A DNA stretch of 64,000 nucleotides, from assembly GCA_910585965.1 (NCBI GenBank), contig CAJUHH010000008.1:62001-126000 (forward strand). The letters run 5' to 3'. A program made the translations under genes and the position numbers. Shown piece by piece: positions 7,994-16,380 of this stretch (positions within the stretch are counted from its first letter, which is position 1; each line of letters opens with the position of its first letter). The notes beneath the pieces are model-generated. The model had not been told where the DNA came from. It made no database searches and saw nothing but the letters and a program-made list of their open reading frames with translations. This stretch comes from an uncultured Lachnospiraceae bacterium (lineage in GTDB: Bacteria > Bacillota > Clostridia > Lachnospirales > Lachnospiraceae).

Positions 7994-9199
7994 ATGTTGC
8001 CAAATACAATAAAACTTTATGACAGCGATGCATATCGAACCCATTTCAACGCTTCCGTCCTTTCCTGCGAACGGCGGAGCAAGCCCTTAAACACGTCGCA
8101 AAACGGGGGGAAAGCGGATAATGAAAAACCCCTTTATGACATCATCCTCGACCAAACCCTGTTCTTTCCCGAAGAGGGCGGGCAGAACGCGGATGGCGGC
8201 ATCTTAAACTCCCATCCTGTGTTCGACGTACAAATCAAAGACGGCGTGATCCGCCATACGACCGACACCCCGTTTCCCCCGGGCAGCCAAGTGGAAGGGC
8301 AGATCGACTGGCAGTCCCGCTATTCCAATATGCAGCAGCATTCCGGGGAACACATTATGTCCGGGCTTATCCATGCCCGTTTCGGTTATGATAATGTGGG
8401 TTTCCACCTCGGCATAAAAAATGTCACCCTCGATTTTAACGGCATTCTGACCCCGGAACAGCTGGAGCAGATAGAAAGCCTTGCTAACGAAGCAGTCTGG
8501 AAAAATATCGGGATTGATGCCGCCTATCTGCCAAAGGCCCGGCTGGATGATCTGGAATACCGAAGCAAAATCCCATTGGCCGGCCCGGTGCGTATTGTCA
8601 CCATCCCAGGATACGATATTTGCGCCTGCTGCGCCCCCCATGTCAAACGAACCGGCGAGATCGGCATCATCAAAATCACCGATGCCATAAAATACAAAGG
8701 AGGCATGCGGATCAGCATCCAGTGCGGCAGCCGCGCATTGGAAGACTACCGCATGAAACAGCAGCAGTTAAGCGCCGTTTCCATCCTCCTGTCCGCCAAA
8801 CTGGAAACGGTTGCGGATGCCGTCGGCAGGCTAAAAGACGAAAATTTCGCGCTCAAAGGCCAAATTATGGCTTTACAGACCTCTTTGGTCGAGCAAAAAG
8901 CCGATGCCGTCCCTGCGGATGCGGCAAATCTGCTGCTTTTCGAACCCCGGCTGGAATCCGGCGTACTTAGAAAATATGTGAATCTCCTGACGGTAAAATG
9001 TTCCGGCATCTGCGCCGTTTTTGCCGGAAACGATGCGGAAGGCTACCGCTATATGATCGCCTCTTCCTTCCAGGATGTGCGTCCGTTCCATGACCGGCTG
9101 AAAAAAGAGCTTCTCGCCAAAGGCGGCGGCAGCCGGGAAATGGTGCAGGGTTCCTGTCCTGCTTCTCAGGAACAAATACGTTCTTTGTTTGCCGGCTGA
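7994..9199 (+). CDS. AlaX-like alanyl-tRNA editing protein with DHHA1-type C terminus
   Basis: A 402-residue trans-editing protein homologous to the second half of alanyl-tRNA synthetase. It would hydrolyse Ser- or Gly-tRNA(Ala). The zinc ligands of the editing site are visible as QQHSGEHIM (HxxxH) and CACCAPHV (Cys and His in the CxxxH motif). The FFPEEGGQNADGG stretch is the conserved beta-barrel entry motif. A coiled linker (SAKLETVADAVGRLKDENF) leads to a DHHA1-like end (GGGSREMVQGSC). The start at 7994 has AAGGA 8 nt upstream; the open frame begins earlier at 7886 but lacks a site there. The synthetase itself is not in the window. Confidence 0.9.
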   Translation: MLPNTIKLYDSDAYRTHFNASVLSCERRSKPLNTSQNGGKADNEKPLYDIILDQTLFFPEEGGQNADGGILNSHPVFDVQIKDGVIRHTTDTPFPPGSQVEGQIDWQSRYSNMQQHSGEHIMSGLIHARFGYDNVGFHLGIKNVTLDFNGILTPEQLEQIESLANEAVWKNIGIDAAYLPKARLDDLEYRSKIPLAGPVRIVTIPGYDICACCAPHVKRTGEIGIIKITDAIKYKGGMRISIQCGSRALEDYRMKQQQLSAVSILLSAKLETVADAVGRLKDENFALKGQIMALQTSLVEQKADAVPADAANLLLFEPRLESGVLRKYVNLLTVKCSGICAVFAGNDAEGYRYMIASSFQDVRPFHDRLKKELLAKGGGSREMVQGSCPASQEQIRSLFAG

Positions 9200-9259
9200 G
9201 GCATATCTTTCTTCCGCGAAGGCCAGACATCCTTATATTAACACAAAAAGAGGATTGCC

Positions 9260-9649
9260 TTATTCCGCAATCCTCTTATCCGTTTCCATAATATGTTCCA
9301 CCAGCCAGTCCGTCACAAATTTCAGCAGATCCTTGATCGCTTCCTCCTGGTTCTCATCAACCACTTCCAAATCCATTTCGCTTAGTTTACGCCTGAAATT
9401 ATCATGTTGGACTTTCTGCGTAAACATCCGTTTATATTGGATGCTTTCCATATACGCTTCCTCGTTGGAAAGATGCATTTCCGCATAGTCCTTCAGCCGC
9501 TGAACAAGCGCCGCTATATTATCGTATTTATCCGGCACAAATTCATTGATGCATAACTCATATATTTCATCCGCTATTTCAAACAACACCTTATGCTCGC
9601 TATCGATGGACTCGATTCCGACCAGATATTCCTCTTTTAATTCGTACAT
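9260..9649 (-). CDS. bacteriohemerythrin, one iron ligand position changed
   Basis: A 129-residue four-helix hemerythrin that would bind O2 at a di-iron site in the cytoplasm. Expected ligands seen are His19 (IDSEH), His59 and Glu63 (HLSNEE), His82 (QHDNF), His119 and Asp123 (WLVEHIMETD). Classical hemerythrins have HxxxH in the third helix; here the first of that pair is Gln78, so only four histidines are available. The di-iron site may therefore be altered or mono-iron. It is monocistronic. Related proteins serve as oxygen scavengers or sensors in anaerobes. Confidence 0.88.
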   Translation of the reverse strand: MYELKEEYLVGIESIDSEHKVLFEIADEIYELCINEFVPDKYDNIAALVQRLKDYAEMHLSNEEAYMESIQYKRMFTQKVQHDNFRRKLSEMDLEVVDENQEEAIKDLLKFVTDWLVEHIMETDKRIAE

Positions 9650-9736
9650 ATGAAAACCGCCTTTCTTATCACTATATATGTATTATTTTTATCATAACAC
9701 AGATACCGAAAGACTTGCCATATCCAAATTACACAA

Positions 9737-9774
9737 AAAATGCGCCCAATCCCCTCCAGGATTGGACGCATTTT
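9737..9774 (-). terminator. intrinsic terminator of the CBM9-like gene
   Basis: A near-perfect 16-bp stem (aaaatgcgcccaatcc pairing with ggattggacgcatttt) with a short loop lies 45 bp past the stop of the CBM9-like gene, with T-rich flanks on both strands. Confidence 0.75.
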
Positions 9775-9818
9775 GCAATGAGCTGATCCGCGAAGCGGAC
9801 AACATTTATTTCGCACAA

Positions 9819-10607
9819 TTATTTCAGGAACCTGAATTCACCGAAGGAAGAATTCACATGGTAATCCGGTGCCTCCGTCTTAGGGTCAACCCATGAAATC
9901 CATTCCATAACCGGGTCATCTCCTTCTTTTGCCGGAGTAGAGAATTCCGCACGGTATACGCCCGCCCTCATCACATCATTTGTGATTAATTTCAGATCCT
10001 GCAGACTCTTCATCGGAATTTTTCCTTCTACAGTATAACCTTTATCATTTTTCACGCCTTTTGTCTCCAGGCCTTCCAAATTCCATTTGCTGTCGAACTT
10101 TCTATAATATTCAATCGAATAATCATGCACGCGCCCGTCAGGATCCACTTCTATTCCATAATAGAGAGGCATGCCTTCCGGTGTAGGCTTGTCCACGCTT
10201 CCGCCGGCGAAGAACAATTCTACTCTGTCTTCAACATCTACTGTGCTTTCATCATCTTTCCAATCTTTATCTACTACAACATCCTCATCCATAACGTTGA
10301 ATGCAAAATAAAAATTGGTTCCGTCATTAAATGCTTTAAATTCAGTAAGCGGCGCTTCCTTCGCGTCCCAAGGGAAATGGAACCCGCCGGATATTGCCGG
10401 AACAGTTTCCCATACCTTGTCATCCAGTTTTCCGTCTAAGGTGATTTTCTCACTACGTTTCACTACGTCATAATGTGGTGTTGTTGCTTCATTGTAAGCA
10501 ATTACTTCTTTTGCTTCTGCAACGCTTGCATTGCTGCCGGAGCCTGCCAGAACCAGTACAAGCGCAGCCGTCACAGGGACAAGCCATTTTTTTGATTGTA
10601 GTTTCAT
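9819..10607 (-). CDS. exported CBM9/DOMON-like carbohydrate-binding protein
   Basis: A 262-residue secreted protein. The N terminus is a Sec signal peptide (KKWLVPVTAALVLVLAGS, cleavage probably after VAEA). The mature part is one CBM9-like beta-sandwich: ITLDGKLDDKVWETVP near the start, then FYFAFNVMDEDVV, VELFF and GYTVEGKIPMKSL. These are the hallmarks of the sugar- and heme-binding CBM9/DOMON fold. Because AAGGAGG abuts the first ATG, the second ATG (10607) is the proper start with 6-nt spacing. No enzyme domain is attached. It is probably a surface sugar- or redox-related binding protein. Confidence 0.8.
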   Translation of the reverse strand: MKLQSKKWLVPVTAALVLVLAGSGSNASVAEAKEVIAYNEATTPHYDVVKRSEKITLDGKLDDKVWETVPAISGGFHFPWDAKEAPLTEFKAFNDGTNFYFAFNVMDEDVVVDKDWKDDESTVDVEDRVELFFAGGSVDKPTPEGMPLYYGIEVDPDGRVHDYSIEYYRKFDSKWNLEGLETKGVKNDKGYTVEGKIPMKSLQDLKLITNDVMRAGVYRAEFSTPAKEGDDPVMEWISWVDPKTEAPDYHVNSSFGEFRFLK

Positions 10608-10648
10608 AGTCATCCTCCTTAACTAAATATAATTTATTATTTAATAAT

Positions 10649-10677
10649 AATATAGAAGATAACATACCCTTTGTCAA
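10649..10677 (-). promoter_or_regulatory. sigma-A type promoter for the CBM9-like gene
   Basis: The minus strand carries TTGACA, a 17-bp spacer and TATATT, ending about 40 bp before the start codon. This is the closest match to a vegetative consensus near the gene. Confidence 0.65.
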
Positions 10678-10811
10678 GCCCGAAAACCCGCATAAATACG
10701 GCATTTTTCGTTGTTTTACAATCAATATTCGTTGCAAGAATAATATTCTTTTAAGATAGTATTTCAATCAAAAAATGATGATAAAACGTTTTTATCGGCG
10801 GACTGCCAACA

Positions 10812-12146
10812 TTATTCCACCCGTATCACCATATTGCCGTTAATCTCCTTATCGCTCCCTGTTATGACCTCTTCTTCTTTCGCCACGGCCCCGCTCTCCA
10901 GGGCGGCATAACTGTCGTTCCTGTCCATGACTTTTACATACCGCATTTCCACATACCGCTCCCTTCCCAGTATGCCTTCCCTTTCCCCCGCCAGATAAAT
11001 GTAATAACGCCCTCCCATTCCTTCCTGGTGCAGGGCATCTATGGGAATACAGCAATCATAGCTTTCCGAAACCTCCTGCTTTTTCAATGTGCCGCTCATG
11101 CCGAGCGTCCCCTTTCCTTCGGGCAGATAAACTACCGCCCGGTAAGAGCCGGATGCATCTTCCTCCAGATAGTTTATGACCAATTCGTTCTTTCCCTCAG
11201 GCGTTTCCAAAGTCACCGCATCCCCTTGGTTCACATACTTTTTCTGCTCCCTGGCGATCAGCGTTTCAAACTGGTACGGCACTTCTTTATCCGCGCAGAC
11301 TACCGCCGCGCCGTCCACCGTCCGTTCCCCTACCGTCACGTTGACCTTCGTCACCGTTCCACTCCTGTCGCTGGCCACCTTACCGTCGGCTTTGTAAATT
11401 TCCCGGTATTTCTCAATTTCCTTTCTTAAGTTTTCTAATTCCATCCGGGCGATCTCCAGGGCGCTGTCCGCCCGGCCCGGCGTATTCGCATCTTCCAGAT
11501 TCCTGTCCGCATTCCGCAGGCTGTCCGCATTTCCTGTCAGCGCGTCTTCCTTTCCATACTCGGCGCTTTGCACATTTTTTTCCAGCGCTTCCCTTTCCGA
11601 TATGCCGACCTGGTTGCCGGATACGGTAGCCTCCTCCTGATGAAAGCGATCCAGCTCTTTTTCCGCCTGCTGCAACGCTTCGTCTGCCCGCTGCAATGCT
11701 GTTTCCGCCTTATCCCCCGCCGTTTCTCTGTCCTCTTCGGCACGGCGGATTCCTTTCTGTCTTTCCATCTCATCCAATGCCCTGTTTTCCTTCATATCTT
11801 CTATTTGATACTCCAGCTTTGCCGCCTCCAGCTCCTTCTTTGCTATCACTTCTTTCAGGTCCTCCTTGTCCAGCCAGAACAGCTCGCTTCCCTCTTCCAC
11901 CTCGTCTCCTATGCGCACGCAGATCTTCAGCACCCGCAGCCCGGGCAGGGTATGCACCGCCACATCGCTTCCCTGTTTTACAATTCCGTCCGCTTCCACC
12001 ACATGTTCTATCCGCCGCTTTTCCACCAGCGCGGTTGTCACCCGGGGGAGCTTTGATGCATATATGCTTTTAGAAACCAGGGTACATATCCACATAAAAG
12101 CTAAAAAAAACAGAAAACCGGCCGCAATTTTCTCTTTCCTTTTCAT
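10812..12146 (-). CDS. HlyD/MacA-like membrane-fusion (adaptor) protein
   Basis: A 444-residue adaptor anchored by one N-terminal membrane helix (residues 6-28). A biotinyl-lipoyl-like half (LPGLRVLKICVRIGDEVEEG) is followed by a long charged coiled coil (about 95-245, rich in E, K, R, A). The return barrel strand follows (DRSGTVTKVNVTVGERTVDGA), then a C-terminal beta domain. Such proteins normally partner export ABC or RND pumps. Here it is the last gene of an operon of import-type ABC permeases and solute-binding fusions, 18 bp after a MalG-like permease, with no exporter ATPase. It may instead bridge the large lipoproteins to the membrane; that is inference. Confidence 0.82.
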   Translation of the reverse strand: MKRKEKIAAGFLFFLAFMWICTLVSKSIYASKLPRVTTALVEKRRIEHVVEADGIVKQGSDVAVHTLPGLRVLKICVRIGDEVEEGSELFWLDKEDLKEVIAKKELEAAKLEYQIEDMKENRALDEMERQKGIRRAEEDRETAGDKAETALQRADEALQQAEKELDRFHQEEATVSGNQVGISEREALEKNVQSAEYGKEDALTGNADSLRNADRNLEDANTPGRADSALEIARMELENLRKEIEKYREIYKADGKVASDRSGTVTKVNVTVGERTVDGAAVVCADKEVPYQFETLIAREQKKYVNQGDAVTLETPEGKNELVINYLEEDASGSYRAVVYLPEGKGTLGMSGTLKKQEVSESYDCCIPIDALHQEGMGGRYYIYLAGEREGILGRERYVEMRYVKVMDRNDSYAALESGAVAKEEEVITGSDKEINGNMVIRVE

Positions 12147-12164
12147 TTCCCCGATCCTCCCTTT

Positions 12165-13040
12165 CTACCCTTTCAATCCCGCATAGACAATCCCCTGTTC
12201 CAGATAATCCTGCCCCATCAAAAACACAAAGACAGGCGGCACCAGCGTAATCACCGAAGCGGCAAAGGCATATCCCGCCTGCTGCCAGGAAATTTCCGGC
12301 AGATACAGCGACAGCGGCCATAGCTCCTTGCTTTCCAGAAAGGCGAGGGGCTGTTCCATCAAATTCCAATATTCCAAAAAGCCCAGCGTTATGGCGGAAA
12401 GGATTCCCCCCTTCCCTAAGGGAAGCCCTATCTTGAGAAAAACAAGAAGCTCCCCCGCCCCGTCCATCCTGGCCGATTCCAGCATCGCCGCCGGTATCTG
12501 TTTAAATCCCCCGTAACAGATAAAAACCGGGAAAGTGGAAAATATGGCGGGCGCTATCACCGCCCACTGGGTATTCATCAGATGCAGCCTGTCCAGAACC
12601 AGATAATTGGACAGCATCACCACCTGAAAAGGCAGCAGCATCAGAACCACATACATCGTAAAAAGCGCTTTTTCCATCGGAAATCGATATACGGCAAAGG
12701 CCCACGCCGCCGGCACTCCTACCAGAAGCTGCCCGGCCAGGATGCACCCCGTCATTTTTACGGAATTCCAAAACAGCACAAAAAACTGCGGCGTTTCAAA
12801 CAACATCTTTTTATAGTTTTCAAACGTAGGGTAATCCGGCACCAGACTCCACCGAATATAATCCCCCATCCCCGTAAATACCGGGCCAAGTCCTTCCCGC
12901 AATTCGCTTCTGGACATAAACCCCCCTGTCAGAAGCAGCAGAACGGGAATGCAGACAAGCAGCACGGGGAAAAGCAAAGCCAGTTCCACCATCGTTTTTC
13001 TCATATGCGTCCAGGTTTTCCGTATTTTTTTCTTATTCAT
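12165..13040 (-). CDS. ABC transporter permease, MalG type
   Basis: A 291-residue carbohydrate-uptake (CUT1-like) inner-membrane permease with six predicted membrane helices. The EAA loop contacting the ATPase is PAAMLESARMDGAGELLVFLKIGLPLGKGG, with the usual G near its middle. It starts within the stop of the partner permease (4-bp ATGA overlap) and is followed closely by the adaptor gene. No ATPase is encoded nearby; CUT1 systems in Firmicutes often share one MsmX-type ATPase encoded elsewhere. Substrate unknown. Confidence 0.9.
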   Translation of the reverse strand: MNKKKIRKTWTHMRKTMVELALLFPVLLVCIPVLLLLTGGFMSRSELREGLGPVFTGMGDYIRWSLVPDYPTFENYKKMLFETPQFFVLFWNSVKMTGCILAGQLLVGVPAAWAFAVYRFPMEKALFTMYVVLMLLPFQVVMLSNYLVLDRLHLMNTQWAVIAPAIFSTFPVFICYGGFKQIPAAMLESARMDGAGELLVFLKIGLPLGKGGILSAITLGFLEYWNLMEQPLAFLESKELWPLSLYLPEISWQQAGYAFAASVITLVPPVFVFLMGQDYLEQGIVYAGLKG

Positions 13041-13882
13041 GCCTCATCCCTTTCCTGATCCCAAAGCCTTTGCAGCAATAAAATGAAAACGAGGAAAAAC
13101 AAGGTGCATACCACCGCTGCCGCCGCCATTTTATCCAGATCCAGATTCACGAACCAATTATTAAACAGATGTTGCAGCATATAGATGCTGTCGTGGGGAT
13201 AAGCGCCCGCCACCAGATAAGCTTCCCTGTATATCTTGAAGGAATTCAAAAAAGAAATCACTACAATAATATACAAGCTCCCTTTTAAATTGGGAAGCAG
13301 CACATGCCAGAACCTCTGCATCGGCCCTGCGCCGTCCACCCTGGCCGCCTCCATGATATCGCCGTTTACCCCCATGATCCCCGCCAGCCACAATACAATG
13401 GTATACCCCAGATTCTTCCATATATAAGTTCCCGCCAGCACATAAAATGCCGCGTCTCCTCCTATGTAATCCACGCCTCCCCCCGCGCCCAGCTGTTCCA
13501 GGTATTTATTCAGGAATCCTTTTTCATAAAAAACCATCTTCCAGACTACCGCTACCGCCGCTGTCGGCATGGCCAGCGGAAACAGATAGAGTGATTTGAC
13601 TGCCTGCATATGCCGAATGCTTCCCATGGCCAGAGCGATCACCAGACCAAGCGCCACCAGCAGAGGGATACAGACAAGCGTAAACCGAAACGTATTCCTT
13701 ACCGCCAGCCAAAAAGCGCTGTTCGTAAATATCAGCCTATAATTCTTCAGCCCTGCCGCTTCCTTCGTCACCGCCGTCATAAAAGACCTCCTGGCCACAT
13801 CCCCGAAAGGCAGCACCACAAAGAGCAATACCCCCAAAAAACCCGGACCCAGAAAACCGGCCCATGCCCACTTTCTCTTCAT
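13037..13882 (-). CDS. ABC transporter permease, MalF type
   Basis: A 281-residue CUT1-like permease with six membrane helices. The EAA motif is EAARVDGAGPMQRFWHVLLP. I use the ATG at 13882 (MKRKWAWAG), 11 bp after the preceding solute-binding gene and behind a GAGGG site. The frame is open 306 bp further upstream, but that stretch is antisense-frame sequence of the preceding coding region. It pairs with the MalG-type protein to form the channel. Partner binding proteins are presumably the two large upstream lipoproteins. Confidence 0.88.
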   Translation of the reverse strand: MKRKWAWAGFLGPGFLGVLLFVVLPFGDVARRSFMTAVTKEAAGLKNYRLIFTNSAFWLAVRNTFRFTLVCIPLLVALGLVIALAMGSIRHMQAVKSLYLFPLAMPTAAVAVVWKMVFYEKGFLNKYLEQLGAGGGVDYIGGDAAFYVLAGTYIWKNLGYTIVLWLAGIMGVNGDIMEAARVDGAGPMQRFWHVLLPNLKGSLYIIVVISFLNSFKIYREAYLVAGAYPHDSIYMLQHLFNNWFVNLDLDKMAAAAVVCTLFFLVFILLLQRLWDQERDEA

Positions 13883-13893
13883 TTTTCCCTCGC

Positions 13894-16359
13894 TTATTCT
13901 GACATGTAAATCTCTGTTTTCTCCAGCACTTCTTCCACCCCTGCCGAAGCGTCCATCTCCCCACGCAAAACCTTGATTCCCGCTTCGCATACTGCGCTTT
14001 CCAGAACGGAATCCCTGACATAGGGCGTGCTGCACTCCTCCGCCGCTTTCATCAGAAGGCCGATTTCCTCTTCGGAAGCCGGATAAATATCGATTCCGAT
14101 ATAATTGCTGCCATCCTGCGACGATACGCCCATTGAGCCGTAGCTTCCGCCGTCTTCCGTTGCATTTAAACGGAACCGTTCCCGGCATTTCTCCCGGTTT
14201 ACCGGCATTCCCCCAAAGCCGTCGTCATCCAGCATCTCCATCAGCAATTCTGCCGCAATCTCTTTGTGGGCGGAAGTCTGGCTGATTCCCAGCACGCCGT
14301 CCGGCACGAATACCTTCTCCGACTGTCCGCCATAAGGCACGAAACCATCGTCCGTTTTTCCCTTTATCTTAAAGCAGGAAACCATATAGTCAAAATCAAA
14401 GCTGTCACTGATTATGCCGGCAACAAATTCCTGGTCCCCCACTAAATAATCGGTCAATCTGTTGCCTATGGAACACAGGTATCCCAGCATTTCTTCCTCC
14501 GTAATGCCGGAAGCCCGCATATCTTCCATCCATTTTTCATAGTCCTCTCTGGCCTCATCGTCCAGCCCTTCGTTTTCCACATCCCATATCCTTTTGGCTA
14601 AAATATAAAACTCAGCCAGCGCCTCCCCGTCTATTTTCCCGTCTTCCGTCTTCCATGACGGCGCGCAGACGGGCAGAAGCCTGTTCAGCATCTCCTCTTC
14701 CCCTCTGGCTCCGAAAATCATCCCCTCCGTTTTTTCTTCCCTATATGTTTCCATCATTCCGGCAATCGCTTCCAAATCCCCCATTTTTTCTATATCTTCC
14801 TTCTTCCCTGCAAGCAAGGCGAGCTGGAACTGGGCGGGAACTCCGTATATTCCGTCCGATGTTTCAAAAGCACGGATAATATTCATAAAATATTGGTCTT
14901 CTTCCATCCCTTCCAGATAAGGAGCCAAGTCCATCAGTACGCCTTTTTCCACATACGATTCCATCGGCATATCGTCCAAGATAAAAAGATCCGGCCCTTT
15001 CCCTGCCGCGATTTCCGTATTCAGTTTCTTCAGCGCATCCTCTCTGGTCATGGCCATATTCCCGTCCATTCCTGTCTCATACCGAATATAAACCTCCGGG
15101 TGGCTGACCTGGTAAGCGGAAATCACCGTACGCAGCTGCTTGTTTTCCACAAGGCTGTATGCTTTCAGCTGTACCTCCGGCACGGCGGCCAGGTTCGGGT
15201 CATAGGTATACCTCGCAATCTCCCCGCTGGAAAATAAGAGCAAAAAAACATCGTTTTCCAGCAAAACACCCTCTGCCAGCCCATAAGACGGATTGCCTAG
15301 GGAAGTCAGCGATCCATCCACTATCTGCTCTATCAAGTTGCCGCCGATCACATGCCGGTAAATCCCTTTCTCAAAAACAAGATATAAGATTCCGTCCTCG
15401 CCGGGCAGGATCAGAAGAGGGTTAATTCCTGTCGTATGGTATTCCAGGATGCTCCCCTGCTCCTTCATAAAATCATCCAGCACCGGATCCTCCAAGATCT
15501 CCCCGGAAGACAGATCCAGAATCGTCACGCCCTGTCCATCGGCCATCATCAGCTTGTCGCCCCTCGCCGCCATATACTGCGCCCAATGGGGAAGTTCCAC
15601 CAATTCGCTGCAGGAACCGCTTTCCCTGTCAATCTCATATACCTTTCCTCCCAGGGCCGACCCGAACAGTCTGCCCTCATCGGAAAAAACAAATCGATTG
15701 ATATATTCTTCATCTTTATAAGGAATCTCTATCTCCCGAAAGGAACCGTCCGGCGCAACCAGTCCATAACGCGGACGGATGCCAAAATCCATCGTCCGCA
15801 TTTCCACTCCTCCATCAACGGCAGCGCCGGTTTCTTCGCCGTCGTTATTTTCCTCGCTGCCGTCATTTTCTTCGGCTTCGGACGCTCCATCAGCGCCATG
15901 GTCTTCCCGCACTGTCTCCGTTTCTTCTCTCGCCTCATAAATAACAGCCGCATAGCCGTCCTTTGCCACTGCGATATCCATCAGCCAGTTCGACGCGTCC
16001 AGCTCCGTATACCATGCCAGCTCCTCTTTTTCCCAAGTAGCCCCGTTATCCTTTGACACCCACTTTCCGCTTCTCTTCGACATGATCACCAGGCTGCCGT
16101 CATCCATCCTGGCCAGCTTGCTTTCCACGTCCAGCTCTTCTTTCAGGGAATCGTCCATCTGCTCCAGATAACGCCCCATAACTTTTCCGCCTTCCCCTTC
16201 GCTTCCGCTCTCACTGCCGGTATTTTCGGCCGAGGTATATCCGGCGGGATCGCTTCCGGCCGGGGCATCTCCTGTCTGCCCGCACCCCGTGATGCCAATG
16301 ACCATGGCAAACGCCAGCAGCCACGCCGCACTCCTTTCCATCCTTCTCTTCCTTCCCAT
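13894..16359 (-). CDS. lipoprotein: beta-propeller fused to extracellular solute-binding domain (copy 2)
   Basis: An 821-residue lipoprotein (lipobox ITGC, Cys26). Residues about 55-400 look like a beta-propeller: repeated blade-like motifs such as GKWVSKDNGATWEKE (BNR/Asp-box-like), EGRLFGSALGGKVYEID and DKLMMADGQGVTILDL. An acidic low-complexity stretch lies at about 165-195. Residues about 405-821 resemble a type 1 extracellular solute-binding protein (VISAYQVSHPEVYIRYE, LNTEIAAGKGPDLFILDDM, YGVPAQFQLALLAGKK). Typical sugar-binding lipoproteins have about 430 residues, so the extra half is unusual. It is a tandem paralogue of the next gene upstream, 21 bp away. An AGGAG site sits ahead of the ATG. 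Ligand unknown. Confidence 0.8.
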   Translation of the reverse strand: MGRKRRMERSAAWLLAFAMVIGITGCGQTGDAPAGSDPAGYTSAENTGSESGSEGEGGKVMGRYLEQMDDSLKEELDVESKLARMDDGSLVIMSKRSGKWVSKDNGATWEKEELAWYTELDASNWLMDIAVAKDGYAAVIYEAREETETVREDHGADGASEAEENDGSEENNDGEETGAAVDGGVEMRTMDFGIRPRYGLVAPDGSFREIEIPYKDEEYINRFVFSDEGRLFGSALGGKVYEIDRESGSCSELVELPHWAQYMAARGDKLMMADGQGVTILDLSSGEILEDPVLDDFMKEQGSILEYHTTGINPLLILPGEDGILYLVFEKGIYRHVIGGNLIEQIVDGSLTSLGNPSYGLAEGVLLENDVFLLLFSSGEIARYTYDPNLAAVPEVQLKAYSLVENKQLRTVISAYQVSHPEVYIRYETGMDGNMAMTREDALKKLNTEIAAGKGPDLFILDDMPMESYVEKGVLMDLAPYLEGMEEDQYFMNIIRAFETSDGIYGVPAQFQLALLAGKKEDIEKMGDLEAIAGMMETYREEKTEGMIFGARGEEEMLNRLLPVCAPSWKTEDGKIDGEALAEFYILAKRIWDVENEGLDDEAREDYEKWMEDMRASGITEEEMLGYLCSIGNRLTDYLVGDQEFVAGIISDSFDFDYMVSCFKIKGKTDDGFVPYGGQSEKVFVPDGVLGISQTSAHKEIAAELLMEMLDDDGFGGMPVNREKCRERFRLNATEDGGSYGSMGVSSQDGSNYIGIDIYPASEEEIGLLMKAAEECSTPYVRDSVLESAVCEAGIKVLRGEMDASAGVEEVLEKTEIYMSE

Positions 16360-16380
16360 ACTTTTGCTCCTTCCTGGCTT

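Noticed and set aside
13883..14188. N-terminal extension of the MalF-type permease
   Set aside because: It overlaps the coding end of the preceding lipoprotein in another frame; the ATG at 13882 has a ribosome site and starts at the membrane signal.
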